From the NCBI GenBank assembly GCA_963772165.1, contig CAVYWA010000016.1, forward strand, positions 122,855 through 186,854: a stretch of 64,000 nt of DNA, read 5' to 3'. The translations under genes and the position numbers were made by a program. The stretch comes from JAGVPT01 sp963772165 (lineage in GTDB: Bacteria > Bacteroidota > Ignavibacteria > UBA10030 > UBA8401). A model generated the notes under the pieces. That model saw nothing but the letters and a program-made list of their open reading frames with translations. It did not search any database and was not told the origin of the DNA. This document shows, piece after piece, positions 53,944 to 63,211 of the stretch (position 1 is its first letter; every line of letters begins with the position of its first letter).

Positions 53944-54945
53944 ATGAAACATGCTCAACATAAAAAACGGCTTCATCTGTCGGCGGTTGACGAGTTGAAT
54001 GATGACGAACGTCGGCTGCTCGATGCCCATCTCAGCGGATGTCCCGAATGCCGGCACGAGTTAAAAGAACTGCTGAAATTCCAATCGGCCATTGCCGGGA
54101 ACCCGCCGGAGGAAGTGACGGATCGGCTGCTTCAGGAAGCACGGCAGCAATTGCATCTGTCGCTCCTCGAGCATCGACTTCGAAAGCCGTTCTTGAGACG
54201 GGCGGCTCGTTGGGCACAGGATGTTGCTGTTCGCGAATATAAAATGGCTTTCGGTGGAATCGGGATAGCGGCGCTCGGAGTCTTTGTTGGATATTTGATA
54301 TTTTTTCAACCGCAAAAAGTGCAAGAGAAAACGGCGCATATTGAAGCGCCGGCCGTCGAACAAGCAGTGCAGTTGAACACCGGGACCGAATCATTCACAC
54401 AAGGAAACACAAGAACGTCGGACCTCCACCTTATTGATGCGGGAGGGAAGGACGGCATGGTCGAGTTTACCTTCATGGCTGTAACGCCGATGCATGTCCG
54501 CGGGAATATCAACGACGACAGAGTGCAAAAAGTACTTGCCCGCGCTCTGGTTAACGAAGACAATGCCGGCGTGCGCCTTCAGACGGTCAATGCGATAGCT
54601 TCGCAGGGGCCCGAACATAAAAATTTTGACTCGGAAGTGAAAGCCGCTCTCATCTCGGCGTTGAAAGGAGACGAAAATCCGGGAGTTCGGCAGCAAGCGC
54701 TGCGTGTGCTTCTGCGCCAACCCTTCGACAATGAAATCAAGCAAGCGTTGGTCTACACCCTGACGCACGATAAAAATTCAGGCTTGCGCATTGCGGCGAT
54801 CAACGGCTTGGCTGCGGCAAGCATGGACGGGCATCGCCTCGAGCAGGATATTCTTTCAGTGATCAAACAAAAAATAGATTCAGACAAAAATAACTACGTT
54901 CGCCGTCAAGCGCGAACTGTCATAGAGGAGGTTGCACACCGATGA
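53944..54945 (+). CDS. Anti-sigma factor with zinc-finger and periplasmic HEAT-like repeats
   Basis: A 333-residue single-pass membrane protein. The cytoplasmic part has the anti-sigma zinc motif HxxxCxxC in DAHLSGCPECRHEL. The membrane segment is about residues 100-120 (FGGIGIAALGVFVGYLIFF). The periplasmic part carries three or four HEAT-like repeats (VQKVLARALVNEDNAGVRLQTVNAIAS, VKAALISALKGDENPGVRQQALRVLL, IKQALVYTLTHDKNSGLRIAAINGL). It should hold the adjacent sigma factor at the membrane and release it on an envelope signal; HEAT repeats could be the sensing or docking part. It starts 12 bp after the sigma stop. Confidence 0.87.
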   Translation: MKHAQHKKRLHLSAVDELNDDERRLLDAHLSGCPECRHELKELLKFQSAIAGNPPEEVTDRLLQEARQQLHLSLLEHRLRKPFLRRAARWAQDVAVREYKMAFGGIGIAALGVFVGYLIFFQPQKVQEKTAHIEAPAVEQAVQLNTGTESFTQGNTRTSDLHLIDAGGKDGMVEFTFMAVTPMHVRGNINDDRVQKVLARALVNEDNAGVRLQTVNAIASQGPEHKNFDSEVKAALISALKGDENPGVRQQALRVLLRQPFDNEIKQALVYTLTHDKNSGLRIAAINGLAAASMDGHRLEQDILSVIKQKIDSDKNNYVRRQARTVIEEVAHR

Positions 54946-56042
54946 GAACTATAATCAACCTAGCACTTTCTGTACTCTTTGTACTGTCGATGAATGCGTA
55001 TGGCGCGACACGCGTTGACGAGGAAGGAAAGGATTCAAAATCTTTCGCCGTCACAAAAGGAGGCCAACTCGAGGTCAGCGTCAGCAACGGAGATATCGAG
55101 CTCAGTACGTGGGAGAAGGACGAAGTGAACGTTGTCGTGGACGGTATTGACGAAGAAGATATGGACTACGTGAAGATCACGCAATCCGGAAATACCGTAC
55201 GTGTCGAATACCGCCCCCGATGGAATTCGTCGGGCGATGTGCTCTTCAGGATCAGCCTTCCGGCACAGTTCGATGCCGATGTTCGGACATCGGGAGGAAA
55301 CATCGAAGTTCGCGGAACCATGAAAGGGAAGCTCACCGGTTCGACGTCCGGCGGCGACATCCGCACAGCGGACATCGAAGGAACCATGGATATGAAAACT
55401 TCCGGAGGAAACATTGAACTCGGTACCGTAAGCGGTGAGGCGGAAGTGAAAACCTCTGGCGGAGATATCAAAGTTGAAAAAGTCGGCAAATCACTGAAAG
55501 CATCGACATCGGGAGGAGATGTTGAGGTCGGCGATGTCGGCGGCGATGCAGCGCTTTCAACATCCGGCGGAGAGGTAAAGGTGGGAAAAGTCTCCGGCAG
55601 TGCCACGCTGAGGACGGCCGGCGGGGATATTGAGCTTCGAAGCGCCAGCGGTACTGTCGAAGCAAAGACAGCCGGTGGAAATATCCGCCTCGAGAACATT
55701 ACCGGTTCCATCGTTGCGAAAACAGCGGGAGGGGACGTTGTGGCGGAATTAATCCCGAGCGGAAAGGGACCCAGCGAATTGCGGTCGTCGGGAGGAAATG
55801 TGATACTGTCAATTCCTTCCAGCGCCAAAGCAACCATCGATGCCACCATCGAACTTCGCTATGAATGGGGGCGTCACCGGGAAGATTACGATATTCATTC
55901 CGACTTCAAAGAAGAATCGAAGACTGGCGGCAAAGACGAGGAGGAGATCCACGCGGTCTACCAAGTGAACGGCGGCGGCGACAGAATTACGATCGAAACA
56001 ACCAACGGCAATATCGAAATCAGAAAATTGGGGAGCAAATAG
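54942..56042 (+). CDS. DUF4097-type secreted beta-solenoid protein
   Basis: A 366-residue exported protein (signal peptide LALSVLFVLSMNAYGA). The central region has nine units of about 18-19 residues beginning T[SA]GG, for example TSGGNIELGTVSGEAEVK, TSGGDIKVEKVGKSLKAS and TAGGNIRLENITGSIVAK, forming a regular beta-helix typical of DUF4097. The function of this family is not defined; members are often encoded with ECF sigma/anti-sigma pairs. The 4-bp ATGA overlap with the anti-sigma gene shows translational coupling. It may be the periplasmic effector or a sensor of this stress module. Confidence 0.88.
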   Translation: MRTIINLALSVLFVLSMNAYGATRVDEEGKDSKSFAVTKGGQLEVSVSNGDIELSTWEKDEVNVVVDGIDEEDMDYVKITQSGNTVRVEYRPRWNSSGDVLFRISLPAQFDADVRTSGGNIEVRGTMKGKLTGSTSGGDIRTADIEGTMDMKTSGGNIELGTVSGEAEVKTSGGDIKVEKVGKSLKASTSGGDVEVGDVGGDAALSTSGGEVKVGKVSGSATLRTAGGDIELRSASGTVEAKTAGGNIRLENITGSIVAKTAGGDVVAELIPSGKGPSELRSSGGNVILSIPSSAKATIDATIELRYEWGRHREDYDIHSDFKEESKTGGKDEEEIHAVYQVNGGGDRITIETTNGNIEIRKLGSK

Positions 56043-56079
56043 TTACCGCAACATTTTCAATGCTCCAGTTTCGGACTCT

Positions 56080-56117
56080 GGCGGCCGTCATATCTTCAAT
56101 GGCGGCCGCCTCTTTTT
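56080..56117 (+). terminator. Probable rho-independent terminator of the sigma operon
   Basis: GGCGGCCG (56080-56087) pairs with CGGCCGCC (56103-56110), followed by TCTTTTT (56111-56117). It lies 37 bp after the DUF4097 stop. Confidence 0.7.
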
Positions 56118-56799
56118 CACCTTCCCGCCGGCAGCCTTTTTATCGAGAGTTAAGTCCAACTCCTTGAAACAATTCTCTTCGCACAACGTTTATTTTTTTA
56201 AGTGCAAGCTCCTTTTCCGGGTATAGGTACTGATTTCCGCGACCGGCCCGATAGCAACCGCCACAGACGATCAACGGTCTGTTTTTTGAGACATTAACTA
56301 GAAGCTATCTCACCCCCCCAAAAAAATGTCACTCTGATCCCGCCGTTTTCTGGTCGTCGGAAAGCGACGACTCTTCGAGCGGGAGAAGAAATTATACATC
56401 GTGAATCTACGAAGCTTCAGTGTCGTGGATGCTGATCCCGCTGCTTTGCAGCGGGATCAGCATGACATTTACAAATGCATTCTACATCGAAACCATTTTT
56501 GCGGTGGCTTCTAGAAAACAGTTTCAGCAAATACCATATTAGGTCGGACATTCACGCCGATGTTCAGCCTGCAACGGCTCCCGGCGGTTGCAGAAACTTC
56601 AGGGAACTTGCCCGCCCGCCTTTGTTTGATTTCGTAGTGTACGGTACCGGCTCATCGACACTGACAGAAAGCAAATCGGCGGGCGGGTCAGTTTCTTATT
56701 CTATCGGTTCCGGTTGGAGGAATTCATTACCTGCACGTTGCTTCCAGTTTCAAATCTTGCTACCTTCCTCGTAAACTATTTTCACACTACCACAACGCC
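56118..56799. other. Gene-poor region with several hairpin repeats
   Basis: About 680 bp with no supported gene; a 99-codon frame at 56475 has no recognisable motif and runs through inverted repeats. Contents: a nested gatcccgcc...gcgggag element with an inner gtcgtcg/cgacgac stem (about 56330-56395), a 16-bp perfect hairpin at 56429-56463, and cccgcccgcc (56611-56620) pairing with ggcgggcggg (56678-56687). Confidence 0.55.
56429..56463. repeat. 16-bp perfect hairpin
   Basis: atgctgatcccgctgc (56429-56444), loop ttt, gcagcgggatcagcat (56448-56463). It belongs with the gatcccgc-type hairpins at 34938 and 56335. No T-run follows. Confidence 0.8.
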
Positions 56800-57450
56800 A
56801 TGATCGAACGCGACTACATCATGCGAATGATTCAAATGTTGGTGCAGGCGCTGTCGAGGATTTTCTTTTTCAAAGAGAAAAAGGATTATCCGCAGGCGTT
56901 GGACGAAATCCAAAATGCATCGAAAACCCTTATCGGTGTCGAGCTCGACGTTATCCGGCGACTTTCCGATGTGCAAATTATTGACCTCCTTACCCTCGTC
57001 AAAGATTTCGGCGATCTGAAATGTTATCTTGCGGGGGTGCTTCTTAAGGAAGAAGCTGATATCTTGGAGCTTCAGGGTAAAGAAGCTGAGAGCAGTGACA
57101 CGCGAACGAAATCGTTGAGCCTGCTGACCCAAGCGGCGATAGAAAAAGGCGCTCCTGTGGATTCCGATCATGCTTCTGCAGTCGATGGTGTCGCGGCAAA
57201 GCTGAACCACGCCAGCCTCCCGGTTCATATCCACAAAAAACTATTTTACTACTATGAACTTATGCGCCAGTACGGGGAGGCGAAAAGCGCAGTGTTCGAT
57301 ATTGTAGAAAAGGAACCGAGCTTTGTTGAAGAAGGGTTGCAGTTCTATGAGAGGCTCGGGAAAAAAGCGGATGATGATTTACGAGCAGGAAATTTGTCGA
57401 GAAAGGAAATCGCTGAAAGTGTGAATGCATTGAGGGGGAAAATATCTTGA
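56800..57450 (+). CDS. DUF6483-like cytoplasmic protein
   Basis: A 216-residue protein with a fully helical, TPR-like composition and no signal peptide. The N-terminus IERDYIMRMIQMLVQALSRI resembles the start of DUF6483 proteins (IxxDYIxRMIxQxxxxLA), known mostly from Firmicutes. No function is assigned to the family. It stands alone between hairpin-rich spacers. Confidence is moderate for the family and good for the gene. Confidence 0.7.
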   Translation: MIERDYIMRMIQMLVQALSRIFFFKEKKDYPQALDEIQNASKTLIGVELDVIRRLSDVQIIDLLTLVKDFGDLKCYLAGVLLKEEADILELQGKEAESSDTRTKSLSLLTQAAIEKGAPVDSDHASAVDGVAAKLNHASLPVHIHKKLFYYYELMRQYGEAKSAVFDIVEKEPSFVEEGLQFYERLGKKADDDLRAGNLSRKEIAESVNALRGKIS

Positions 57451-57452
57451 AG

Positions 57453-57520
57453 GTCATTGTGAGCGAAGCGATCCTCATTAACGGAGGAGATCGCTTCAGC
57501 AAAGAACGCCTCGCAATGAC
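57453..57520. repeat. Dispersed gtcattg hairpin element
   Basis: gtcattg (57453-57459) pairs with caatgac (57514-57520), and gaagcgatc (57465-57473) pairs with gatcgcttc (57489-57497). It has the structure of the widespread gtcattgcgag-type intergenic repeat, also present in part at 34943. Confidence 0.75.
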
Positions 57521-57681
57521 TTTCTTCTAAAAAAGTAACCAAACTGTAACAGCACTCAAGCGGTTATATGTTTGACAAAATCCCGGGTTTTCGTTTATAC
57601 TAATTCTCCCGGCCCGTGAATAGAAATTTTTTTTGCGTCACCGGTCATAACAATAACTCGAATCATTCAAAGGCTTGCTCT

Positions 57682-58527
57682 ATGCGAAATCTCTGCCGTG
57701 TGTTGCTTTCCTCGTTCATTATTGGATTTTCACCAATCCTCCTCGCTCAAGAAAAGCCGTCGGCAGGGAATGCCCTTTTACCGCCGGGCGAAGAGAATGC
57801 ACGGGCTGCGCTCGACAAATCTCCAAGGCATGGCGAGTGGGTAAATATTTACTACGACGGCAAAACATTTATTCGAACCTGGATCGTTTTTCCCGAACGA
57901 AAGGATAGAGCTCCCGTCGTACTTCTGATCCATGAGATCTTCGGCCTCTCGGATTGGATGCGTTCTGTTGCCGACCAGCTTGCCAAGGAAGGATTCATCG
58001 CGGTAGCGCCCGACCTTATCTCCGGGTTCGGACCGAACGGCGGAGGAAGCGCGTCTGTTTCCAGCCGCGATTCTGTGGTGATGCTGATTCGCGATCTCTC
58101 GTCCGAAGAAACGTACAAGCGTTTGGCCTATGTGCGTGCGTTTGCAGTTCGGCTTCCCTCGGCAAACGGGGAATGTGCGACTGTAGGTTTCTGCTGGGGT
58201 GGCGGCCGGGGTTTCGAATACGCTTGCATCACGCCGGAATTAAAGGCTGCGGTTGTCTATTATGGAACCTCTCCCGATTCAGCAATGCTGCTGAAGCTTA
58301 ATGTGCCGGTACTCGGCTTATACGGCGGAGATGACGCTCGCGTCGGGGCGACCGTCGGGCCTGCGTCAGTCGAACTTAAAAAACTCGGGAAGACTTTTGA
58401 ATACGAAATGTACGATGGGGCAGGGCATGGATTTCTCCGGGCGCAAAGCGACCGCGACGGCGCAAATCTTCGTGCAACGGAAAAGGCCTGGCCGCGGATG
58501 CTGGCATTTCTGAAAAAGTATTTTTAA
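57682..58527 (+). CDS. Exported dienelactone hydrolase family protein
   Basis: An alpha/beta hydrolase of 281 residues from ATG 57682, with a signal peptide (FIIGFSPILLAQ). The catalytic Cys171 sits in GFCWGGG, the nucleophile elbow of dienelactone hydrolases; the acid is in YGGDDARV and the His in YDGAGHGF. VVLLIHEIFGLSDWMRSVADQLAKEGF is the family oxyanion-hole region. True dienelactone hydrolase is cytosolic, so this exported version probably acts on another ester. An upstream GTG frame (57616) would hide the signal peptide. No pathway neighbours are present. Confidence 0.87.
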   Translation: MRNLCRVLLSSFIIGFSPILLAQEKPSAGNALLPPGEENARAALDKSPRHGEWVNIYYDGKTFIRTWIVFPERKDRAPVVLLIHEIFGLSDWMRSVADQLAKEGFIAVAPDLISGFGPNGGGSASVSSRDSVVMLIRDLSSEETYKRLAYVRAFAVRLPSANGECATVGFCWGGGRGFEYACITPELKAAVVYYGTSPDSAMLLKLNVPVLGLYGGDDARVGATVGPASVELKKLGKTFEYEMYDGAGHGFLRAQSDRDGANLRATEKAWPRMLAFLKKYF

Positions 58528-58547
58528 GAAAATCCGCAATAAGTCGA

Positions 58548-58582
58548 AGAATGGCCGTTGCTTCCACTATGACGGCCATTCT
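58548..58582. repeat. Hairpin after the dienelactone hydrolase gene
   Basis: agaatggccgt (58548-58558) pairs perfectly with acggccattct (58572-58582) around a 13-nt loop. It may end the transcript, but no T-run follows. Confidence 0.6.
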
Positions 58583-58765
58583 GCTGTAAGGGCTTTCCTA
58601 TCAATTCGGTAGCAGGTCGGTATAAAAAACTTTCCCAAGGTTCGCGGTCGAACATCGGACTTACCCGCCTCTATAAATCTACTTGATGCTGAAGTAGAGT
58701 TTCAATACTTTATATCTGCACCGCTAAAGAATTCGGAGATAAAATCTAACAGGAGTAACCGCAGA

Positions 58766-60448
58766 ATGATCAATGGTCTGAATAAATATAGCTCGCAATT
58801 AACGCAGAAGCGTTCTCAAGCCGGTTCGCAAGCAATGTTGTACGGCATCGGTCTGACGGATGAAGATATGAAAAAGGCGCAGGTCGGTATCGCCAGCATG
58901 GGCTGGGAAGGGAATAACTGCAATATGCATTTGAACGACCTCGCCAAGGTCGTGAAGCAGGGCGTGCAGGAAGCAGGCCTCGTCGGACTTATTTTCCACA
59001 CGATCGGAGTGAGCGACGGCATGTCGATGGGAACAGAAGGGATGAAATCATCGCTCCCCTCGCGTGAAATTATCGCCGATTCTATCGAAGCGGTCATGCG
59101 CGCCCAATGGTACGACGCCAATATTTCTCTCCCGGGGTGCGATAAAAACCTGCCCGGCTCCGTGATCGCGATGGGGCGTTTGAACCGCCCGAGCATCATG
59201 ATTTATGGCGGAACGATTCGAGCAGGCCACCTTAACGGCAAATCGCTCGACATTGTTTCGGCGTTTGAATGCTACGGACAATTCATCGCGGGAAAAGTGA
59301 GCGAGAAGGAATTGAGCGATGTGCTTCATCATGCCTGCCCCGGCCAGGGCGCCTGCGGAGGCATGTACACCGCCAACACGATGGCCTCAGCAATAGAATC
59401 GCTCGGAATGAGCCTGCCGTACAGTTCCTCGACTCCCGCCACGAGCGAAGAAAAAATTTACGAGTGCAAAAATGCGGGCAAAGCGATTTTGAATTTACTG
59501 GAAAAGGATATCAAGCCGCGGGACATTATGACGCGCAAGGCGTTTCTCAACGCGATCACCGTCGCGATCGCCCTGGGCGGGTCGACGAATGCAGTGCTCC
59601 ATCTCATTGCGATTGCAAAATCCGTCGGAGTGAAATTAACGATCGACGATTTTCAGACGGTCAGCAACCGCGTGCCGTTTCTCGCGGACTTGAAGCCCAG
59701 CGGGAAATATGTGATGGAGGACGTCCAGGCAATCGGCGGAGTTCCGGGGCTCCAAAAAATGCTTCTCAAAGAGAAATTACTTGACGGGAATTGTCTCACA
59801 GTGACCGGCAAGACGCTCGCCGAGAATTTAGAAAACCTGCCGGGGTTGAAGGAGGGACAAAAAATAATTTTTCCCTTGTCCAACCCGATCAAGAAAACCG
59901 GGCATATTCAGATTCTTTACGGCAATCTCGCGAAAGAAGGAGCGGTGGCAAAAATTACCGGGAAGGAAGGATTGCGTTTTTCGGGCCCGGCAAAAGTTTT
60001 CAACTCCGAAGAAGAAACGCTCAGCGCACTTGAAAAGAATAGAGTCAAGCCGGGCGACGTTGTCGTGATTCGCTTTGAAGGACCGAAAGGGGGGCCGGGA
60101 ATGAGGGAAATGCTTACCGTGACATCGGCGATCATGGGTGCCGGACTCGGCAAGAGCGTGGCGCTGATTACCGACGGCAGATTCTCCGGAGGCACGCACG
60201 GCTTTGTGGTCGGGCACATCACTCCTGAAGCACAGGTTGGCGGTGTTATCGCGGTTGTCAACAATGGCGACATCATCACCATTAATGGAGAGAGGAATAC
60301 CATTACGCTTGATGTGCCGAAAAAAACGATTGTGCAGCGCTTGAAGAAATGGAAAGCGCCTCCGTTGAAAGCCAAAAGCGGCATGCTCTATAAATATATC
60401 AAAAACGTTTCGTCTGCATCGGAAGGCTGCGTTACCGACGAGGGATGA
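58766..60448 (+). CDS. ilvD: Dihydroxy-acid dehydratase
   Basis: Fe-S cluster enzyme that dehydrates 2,3-dihydroxy-isovalerate and -methylvalerate in valine and isoleucine synthesis. It has 560 residues, the normal length. Cluster cysteines are visible in GNNCNMHL (Cys52), SLPGCDKNLPG and HACPGQGACGGMYTANTMA. GGSTNAVLHL, GPKGGPGMREML and DGRFSGGTHGFVVGHI are further signatures, the last with the substrate-binding Ser. ACAGGAG is a good ribosome binding site. Other ilv genes are not in the window, so it is uncoupled from the usual ilv/leu operon. Confidence 0.96.
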   Translation: MINGLNKYSSQLTQKRSQAGSQAMLYGIGLTDEDMKKAQVGIASMGWEGNNCNMHLNDLAKVVKQGVQEAGLVGLIFHTIGVSDGMSMGTEGMKSSLPSREIIADSIEAVMRAQWYDANISLPGCDKNLPGSVIAMGRLNRPSIMIYGGTIRAGHLNGKSLDIVSAFECYGQFIAGKVSEKELSDVLHHACPGQGACGGMYTANTMASAIESLGMSLPYSSSTPATSEEKIYECKNAGKAILNLLEKDIKPRDIMTRKAFLNAITVAIALGGSTNAVLHLIAIAKSVGVKLTIDDFQTVSNRVPFLADLKPSGKYVMEDVQAIGGVPGLQKMLLKEKLLDGNCLTVTGKTLAENLENLPGLKEGQKIIFPLSNPIKKTGHIQILYGNLAKEGAVAKITGKEGLRFSGPAKVFNSEEETLSALEKNRVKPGDVVVIRFEGPKGGPGMREMLTVTSAIMGAGLGKSVALITDGRFSGGTHGFVVGHITPEAQVGGVIAVVNNGDIITINGERNTITLDVPKKTIVQRLKKWKAPPLKAKSGMLYKYIKNVSSASEGCVTDEG

Positions 60449-60490
60449 GCTTTGCGAAGCGGACATTAAAGAATAATTCTCAAGGTCATT

Positions 60491-60946
60491 ATGGATATCA
60501 ATCAGCTTCTCCACGATCAATCCAGCGATATTCTCTCGGATGCCGAGGCGGCGATTGCCCGTGCGCGTCTGGCTCATTATGAAAAATCCGGAACCGAACA
60601 CACTCACCAGCGATTGAAAGCATTATTTACGCTGGCCTCGCGCGCTGTGAAAGAAAAGAATCTCGGCCCGATGATCGCACATGCTGAAACAATTGGACGG
60701 GAACGCTTCGAAGCCGGATTCGACCTTTCGGAAGTTCAGACGGCTTTTAATGTTCTGGAGGAGGCGATCTGGGTACGGATAATGAAAAATATTCCACCGA
60801 ATGAACTTGCTGAAGCGCTCGGCTTGATCAGCACCGTTCTCGGCGCCGGAAAAGATACGCTTGCCCGGACGTACGTGTCGTTGGCGAGTAAAACAAAAGC
60901 ACCATCGCTCAACCTGCAATCACTGTTCGCGGGGACACAAGGGTAA
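60491..60946 (+). CDS. Stand-alone RsbRD_N-like helical domain protein
   Basis: A 151-residue all-helical protein. LLHDQSSDILSDAEAAIARARLAHYEKSG, QRLKALFTLASRAVKEKN and GFDLSEVQTAFNVLEEAIWVRI match the helical N-terminal domain of RsbR/RsbT-type stressosome proteins (RsbRD_N), which also occurs fused to histidine kinases. Here it is alone, with no STAS or kinase domain. A sensory or scaffolding role is inferred. It follows ilvD by 42 bp and could share its transcript. Confidence 0.7.
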   Translation: MDINQLLHDQSSDILSDAEAAIARARLAHYEKSGTEHTHQRLKALFTLASRAVKEKNLGPMIAHAETIGRERFEAGFDLSEVQTAFNVLEEAIWVRIMKNIPPNELAEALGLISTVLGAGKDTLARTYVSLASKTKAPSLNLQSLFAGTQG

Positions 60947-61387
60947 TGAAGGGGGTATCGGATATGAGAAAACCACTATTCGGTAATTTGTGTAGCCGTC
61001 GGACACTTTTGCGAGATGAAAATCGGAATCGGGAAGTTGGAGGCTAGAGAGGCTTTTTCCGGTTTCCAGCCCTCCGTCTCCGAGTACATAGGGGAATAAG
61101 GTATGCGAAAGAATTATTCTAAAATCGCGTTTAGAAACGTTGAAATAAGAAAAAAAATCTGTATATTAAAACAATGGCTCATGTCTCGTAGCTTTGCCGG
61201 CTTCCAGTCTTCAGACTCCTTGGATCTCTCCTGATCATTCACCCACTGGAAAATGCACGCTATCGCCGTGCGTCTCCATTCGATAAACTACCATCGACTG
61301 GTCTTCTCTGAATCTGCGTAATCTGATATCAGCGTATAATCAGCGCAGTCGGAGAAATCACACCACCCATTATTTTTAAGGAGTCCG
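60947..61387. other. Intergenic region upstream of the Cys-rich protein
   Basis: About 440 bp with no supported gene. A possible promoter TTGAAA (61140-61145), 16-bp spacer, TATATT (61162-61167) would give a leader of about 215 nt before ATG 61388. A TAAGGAG ribosome binding site precedes that start. Confidence 0.45.
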
Positions 61388-63211
61388 ATGAGCAGTTCGT
61401 ATCATTCCTTCCACATCCCGGTTATGGGGACAGGCCATTCAATCGATACCCCTATTCGCGTTGCACCTCTCGGCATCACCTCCGTCATCTCGATCGTCGA
61501 TGATTTGCTATTAGAACGGATCCGCAAACACTACAACGAAAAATTCAACATCATCTACGAAAAGATTCCCCGCTATGCGCAGGACGGCAGGGCGCGAAGA
61601 ATCACCGCATACCTCGAGACGGTCAGCGAAATCGTCCAGCGGAAAATGGAGGCGGTGAAACAGCTCCCATTTTTTGCCGATAACGACAAAAGAAAATATT
61701 TTGAACTCCTCCCGGACGACTCCATCCCCAAAAAAGCGTACACCAAACTTGTGGGAATGATGCCGGGCTCCGAACGGGACGCGGCGGAAATGGAATTAAC
61801 CCGTGCCATGGTCCCCGGTTCTATCGATGTCAACATCATGGTTAAACTCGACCGGATCAACCTCGATAGACACGGCAAGCCCTTAAGCGAAGAATTCACC
61901 GATGCGAAAGCTGCTTTCCGGGGATACGCGAACAGCACCCTCAGTTCGAGCATCGTTCTTTCCGCCGGCATCAACCAGAGCCTGTTCGGATACATTACGA
62001 GGTTCCGTGATTTTTACAGGGACGCGACCGGCGAAATGAAAAAGAAGATCATCTTGAAAGTCACCGATTTTCGTTCGACGCTTATCCAGGGAAGGCTTCT
62101 GGCAAAAAAGGGGCTCGAGGTATTCGAGTTCCGTGTAGAATCGGGCTTGAACTGCGGCGGTCACGCCTTTGCCTCGAACGGTCATCTGCTTCCCAGCCTG
62201 TTGAAAGAATTCAGAGAAAAGCGGGATGAACTCGTAGCGGAATTTCAGCCGCTCATACAAAAGTATTATGAAACGATGGGATGGGAATATCCGAAAGCGG
62301 CGGCGGATGCCCGTCCGTTGATCACCGTGCAGGGAGGGATAGGGACAAACGGCGAAGCCCGGAGGATGATGGAAGATTTTGGGATGGACCGCACCGGATG
62401 GGCGAGCCCGTTTCTCCTGGTGCCGGAGGCGACGTGCGTCGATGATGCGACGCGCGAATTGCTAAGGCAAGCCGGGGAAGACGATCTGTATGTGAGCGAT
62501 TTCTCGCCGCTCGGCGTGCCGTTTAATAACGTCCGCCGGAGCGGGTCAGAACTCTCGATTCGTAAAAAAGCTGAAGAAGGTGTGCCCGGTTCGACATGTC
62601 CCAAAGGATTCCTTATCTCGAACTCCGAGTATACGGCGTTTCCAATTTGCGTTGCATCGAGAGAATACCAGAAGCTGAAGCTTAACGAGATCGACCTTTG
62701 CGAAATGCCGGCGCCGGAAAAAGAAAAAGCACGGAACGCGATCATCGACAAAGCATGCCTCTGCGAACATCTGGGCAACGGCGCTCTTATTTCACTCGGC
62801 ATTGTCCAGCCGACGAACTCTCCCCAGGCAATTTGCCCCGGCCCGAACATCGCGTGGTTCAATAAACTCTACACCCTCAAAGAAATGGTGGATCACATCT
62901 ATGGAAGAGGCGAGTCGCTTGTCCCGGCAGAACGCCCGCACATGTTCGCGAAAGAAATTCAGATGTACGTCGATTATTTTGAAAAGATGGTGCAGCGCTG
63001 CGGCTACACCGACATGGAAGTAAAAAAACTTCGTGAGTTTAAGGCCAACCTCGAGAACGGAATGGATCTCTGTCTTCAGTTTGCGGCGAAAACGTCGTAT
63101 GAAGGAGAGAACCTTGCCTCCATTCCCCCCTGCGTCGAAAAAGAGAGAGCCCGGCTGAATTCCATTTTCGCTGAATTCGAAAGTGAAATTTTGGTGACCG
63201 TGCCTCGATAA
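61388..63211 (+). CDS. Large Cys-rich conserved protein of unknown function
   Basis: A 607-residue cytoplasmic protein with an ideal TAAGGAG ribosome binding site. There is no signal peptide or membrane helix. Its middle part has glycine-rich segments suggestive of a TIM-barrel flavin site (ESGLNCGGHAFASNGHLLP, PLITVQGGIGTNGEARRMMEDFG, RTGWASPFLLVPEATCVDD), loosely like nitronate monooxygenases. The C-terminal third is rich in cysteine (STCPKGF, FPICVAS, DLCEMP, KACLCEHLGNG, AICPGPN), compatible with a metal or Fe-S site. I recall similar uncharacterised proteins in Bacteroidota but no function. The stop codon lies inside the first unit of a tandem repeat. Confidence 0.75.
   Translation: MSSSYHSFHIPVMGTGHSIDTPIRVAPLGITSVISIVDDLLLERIRKHYNEKFNIIYEKIPRYAQDGRARRITAYLETVSEIVQRKMEAVKQLPFFADNDKRKYFELLPDDSIPKKAYTKLVGMMPGSERDAAEMELTRAMVPGSIDVNIMVKLDRINLDRHGKPLSEEFTDAKAAFRGYANSTLSSSIVLSAGINQSLFGYITRFRDFYRDATGEMKKKIILKVTDFRSTLIQGRLLAKKGLEVFEFRVESGLNCGGHAFASNGHLLPSLLKEFREKRDELVAEFQPLIQKYYETMGWEYPKAAADARPLITVQGGIGTNGEARRMMEDFGMDRTGWASPFLLVPEATCVDDATRELLRQAGEDDLYVSDFSPLGVPFNNVRRSGSELSIRKKAEEGVPGSTCPKGFLISNSEYTAFPICVASREYQKLKLNEIDLCEMPAPEKEKARNAIIDKACLCEHLGNGALISLGIVQPTNSPQAICPGPNIAWFNKLYTLKEMVDHIYGRGESLVPAERPHMFAKEIQMYVDYFEKMVQRCGYTDMEVKKLREFKANLENGMDLCLQFAAKTSYEGENLASIPPCVEKERARLNSIFAEFESEILVTVPR

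Noticed and set aside
56475..56774. 99-codon frame in the hairpin-rich gap
   Set aside because: Runs through a long inverted repeat, has no motif and no ribosome binding site.
61388..63211. Firm assignment of the Cys-rich protein as a nitronate monooxygenase
   Set aside because: Only short glycine-rich segments are reminiscent of that family; the catalytic His and overall size do not fit well enough.
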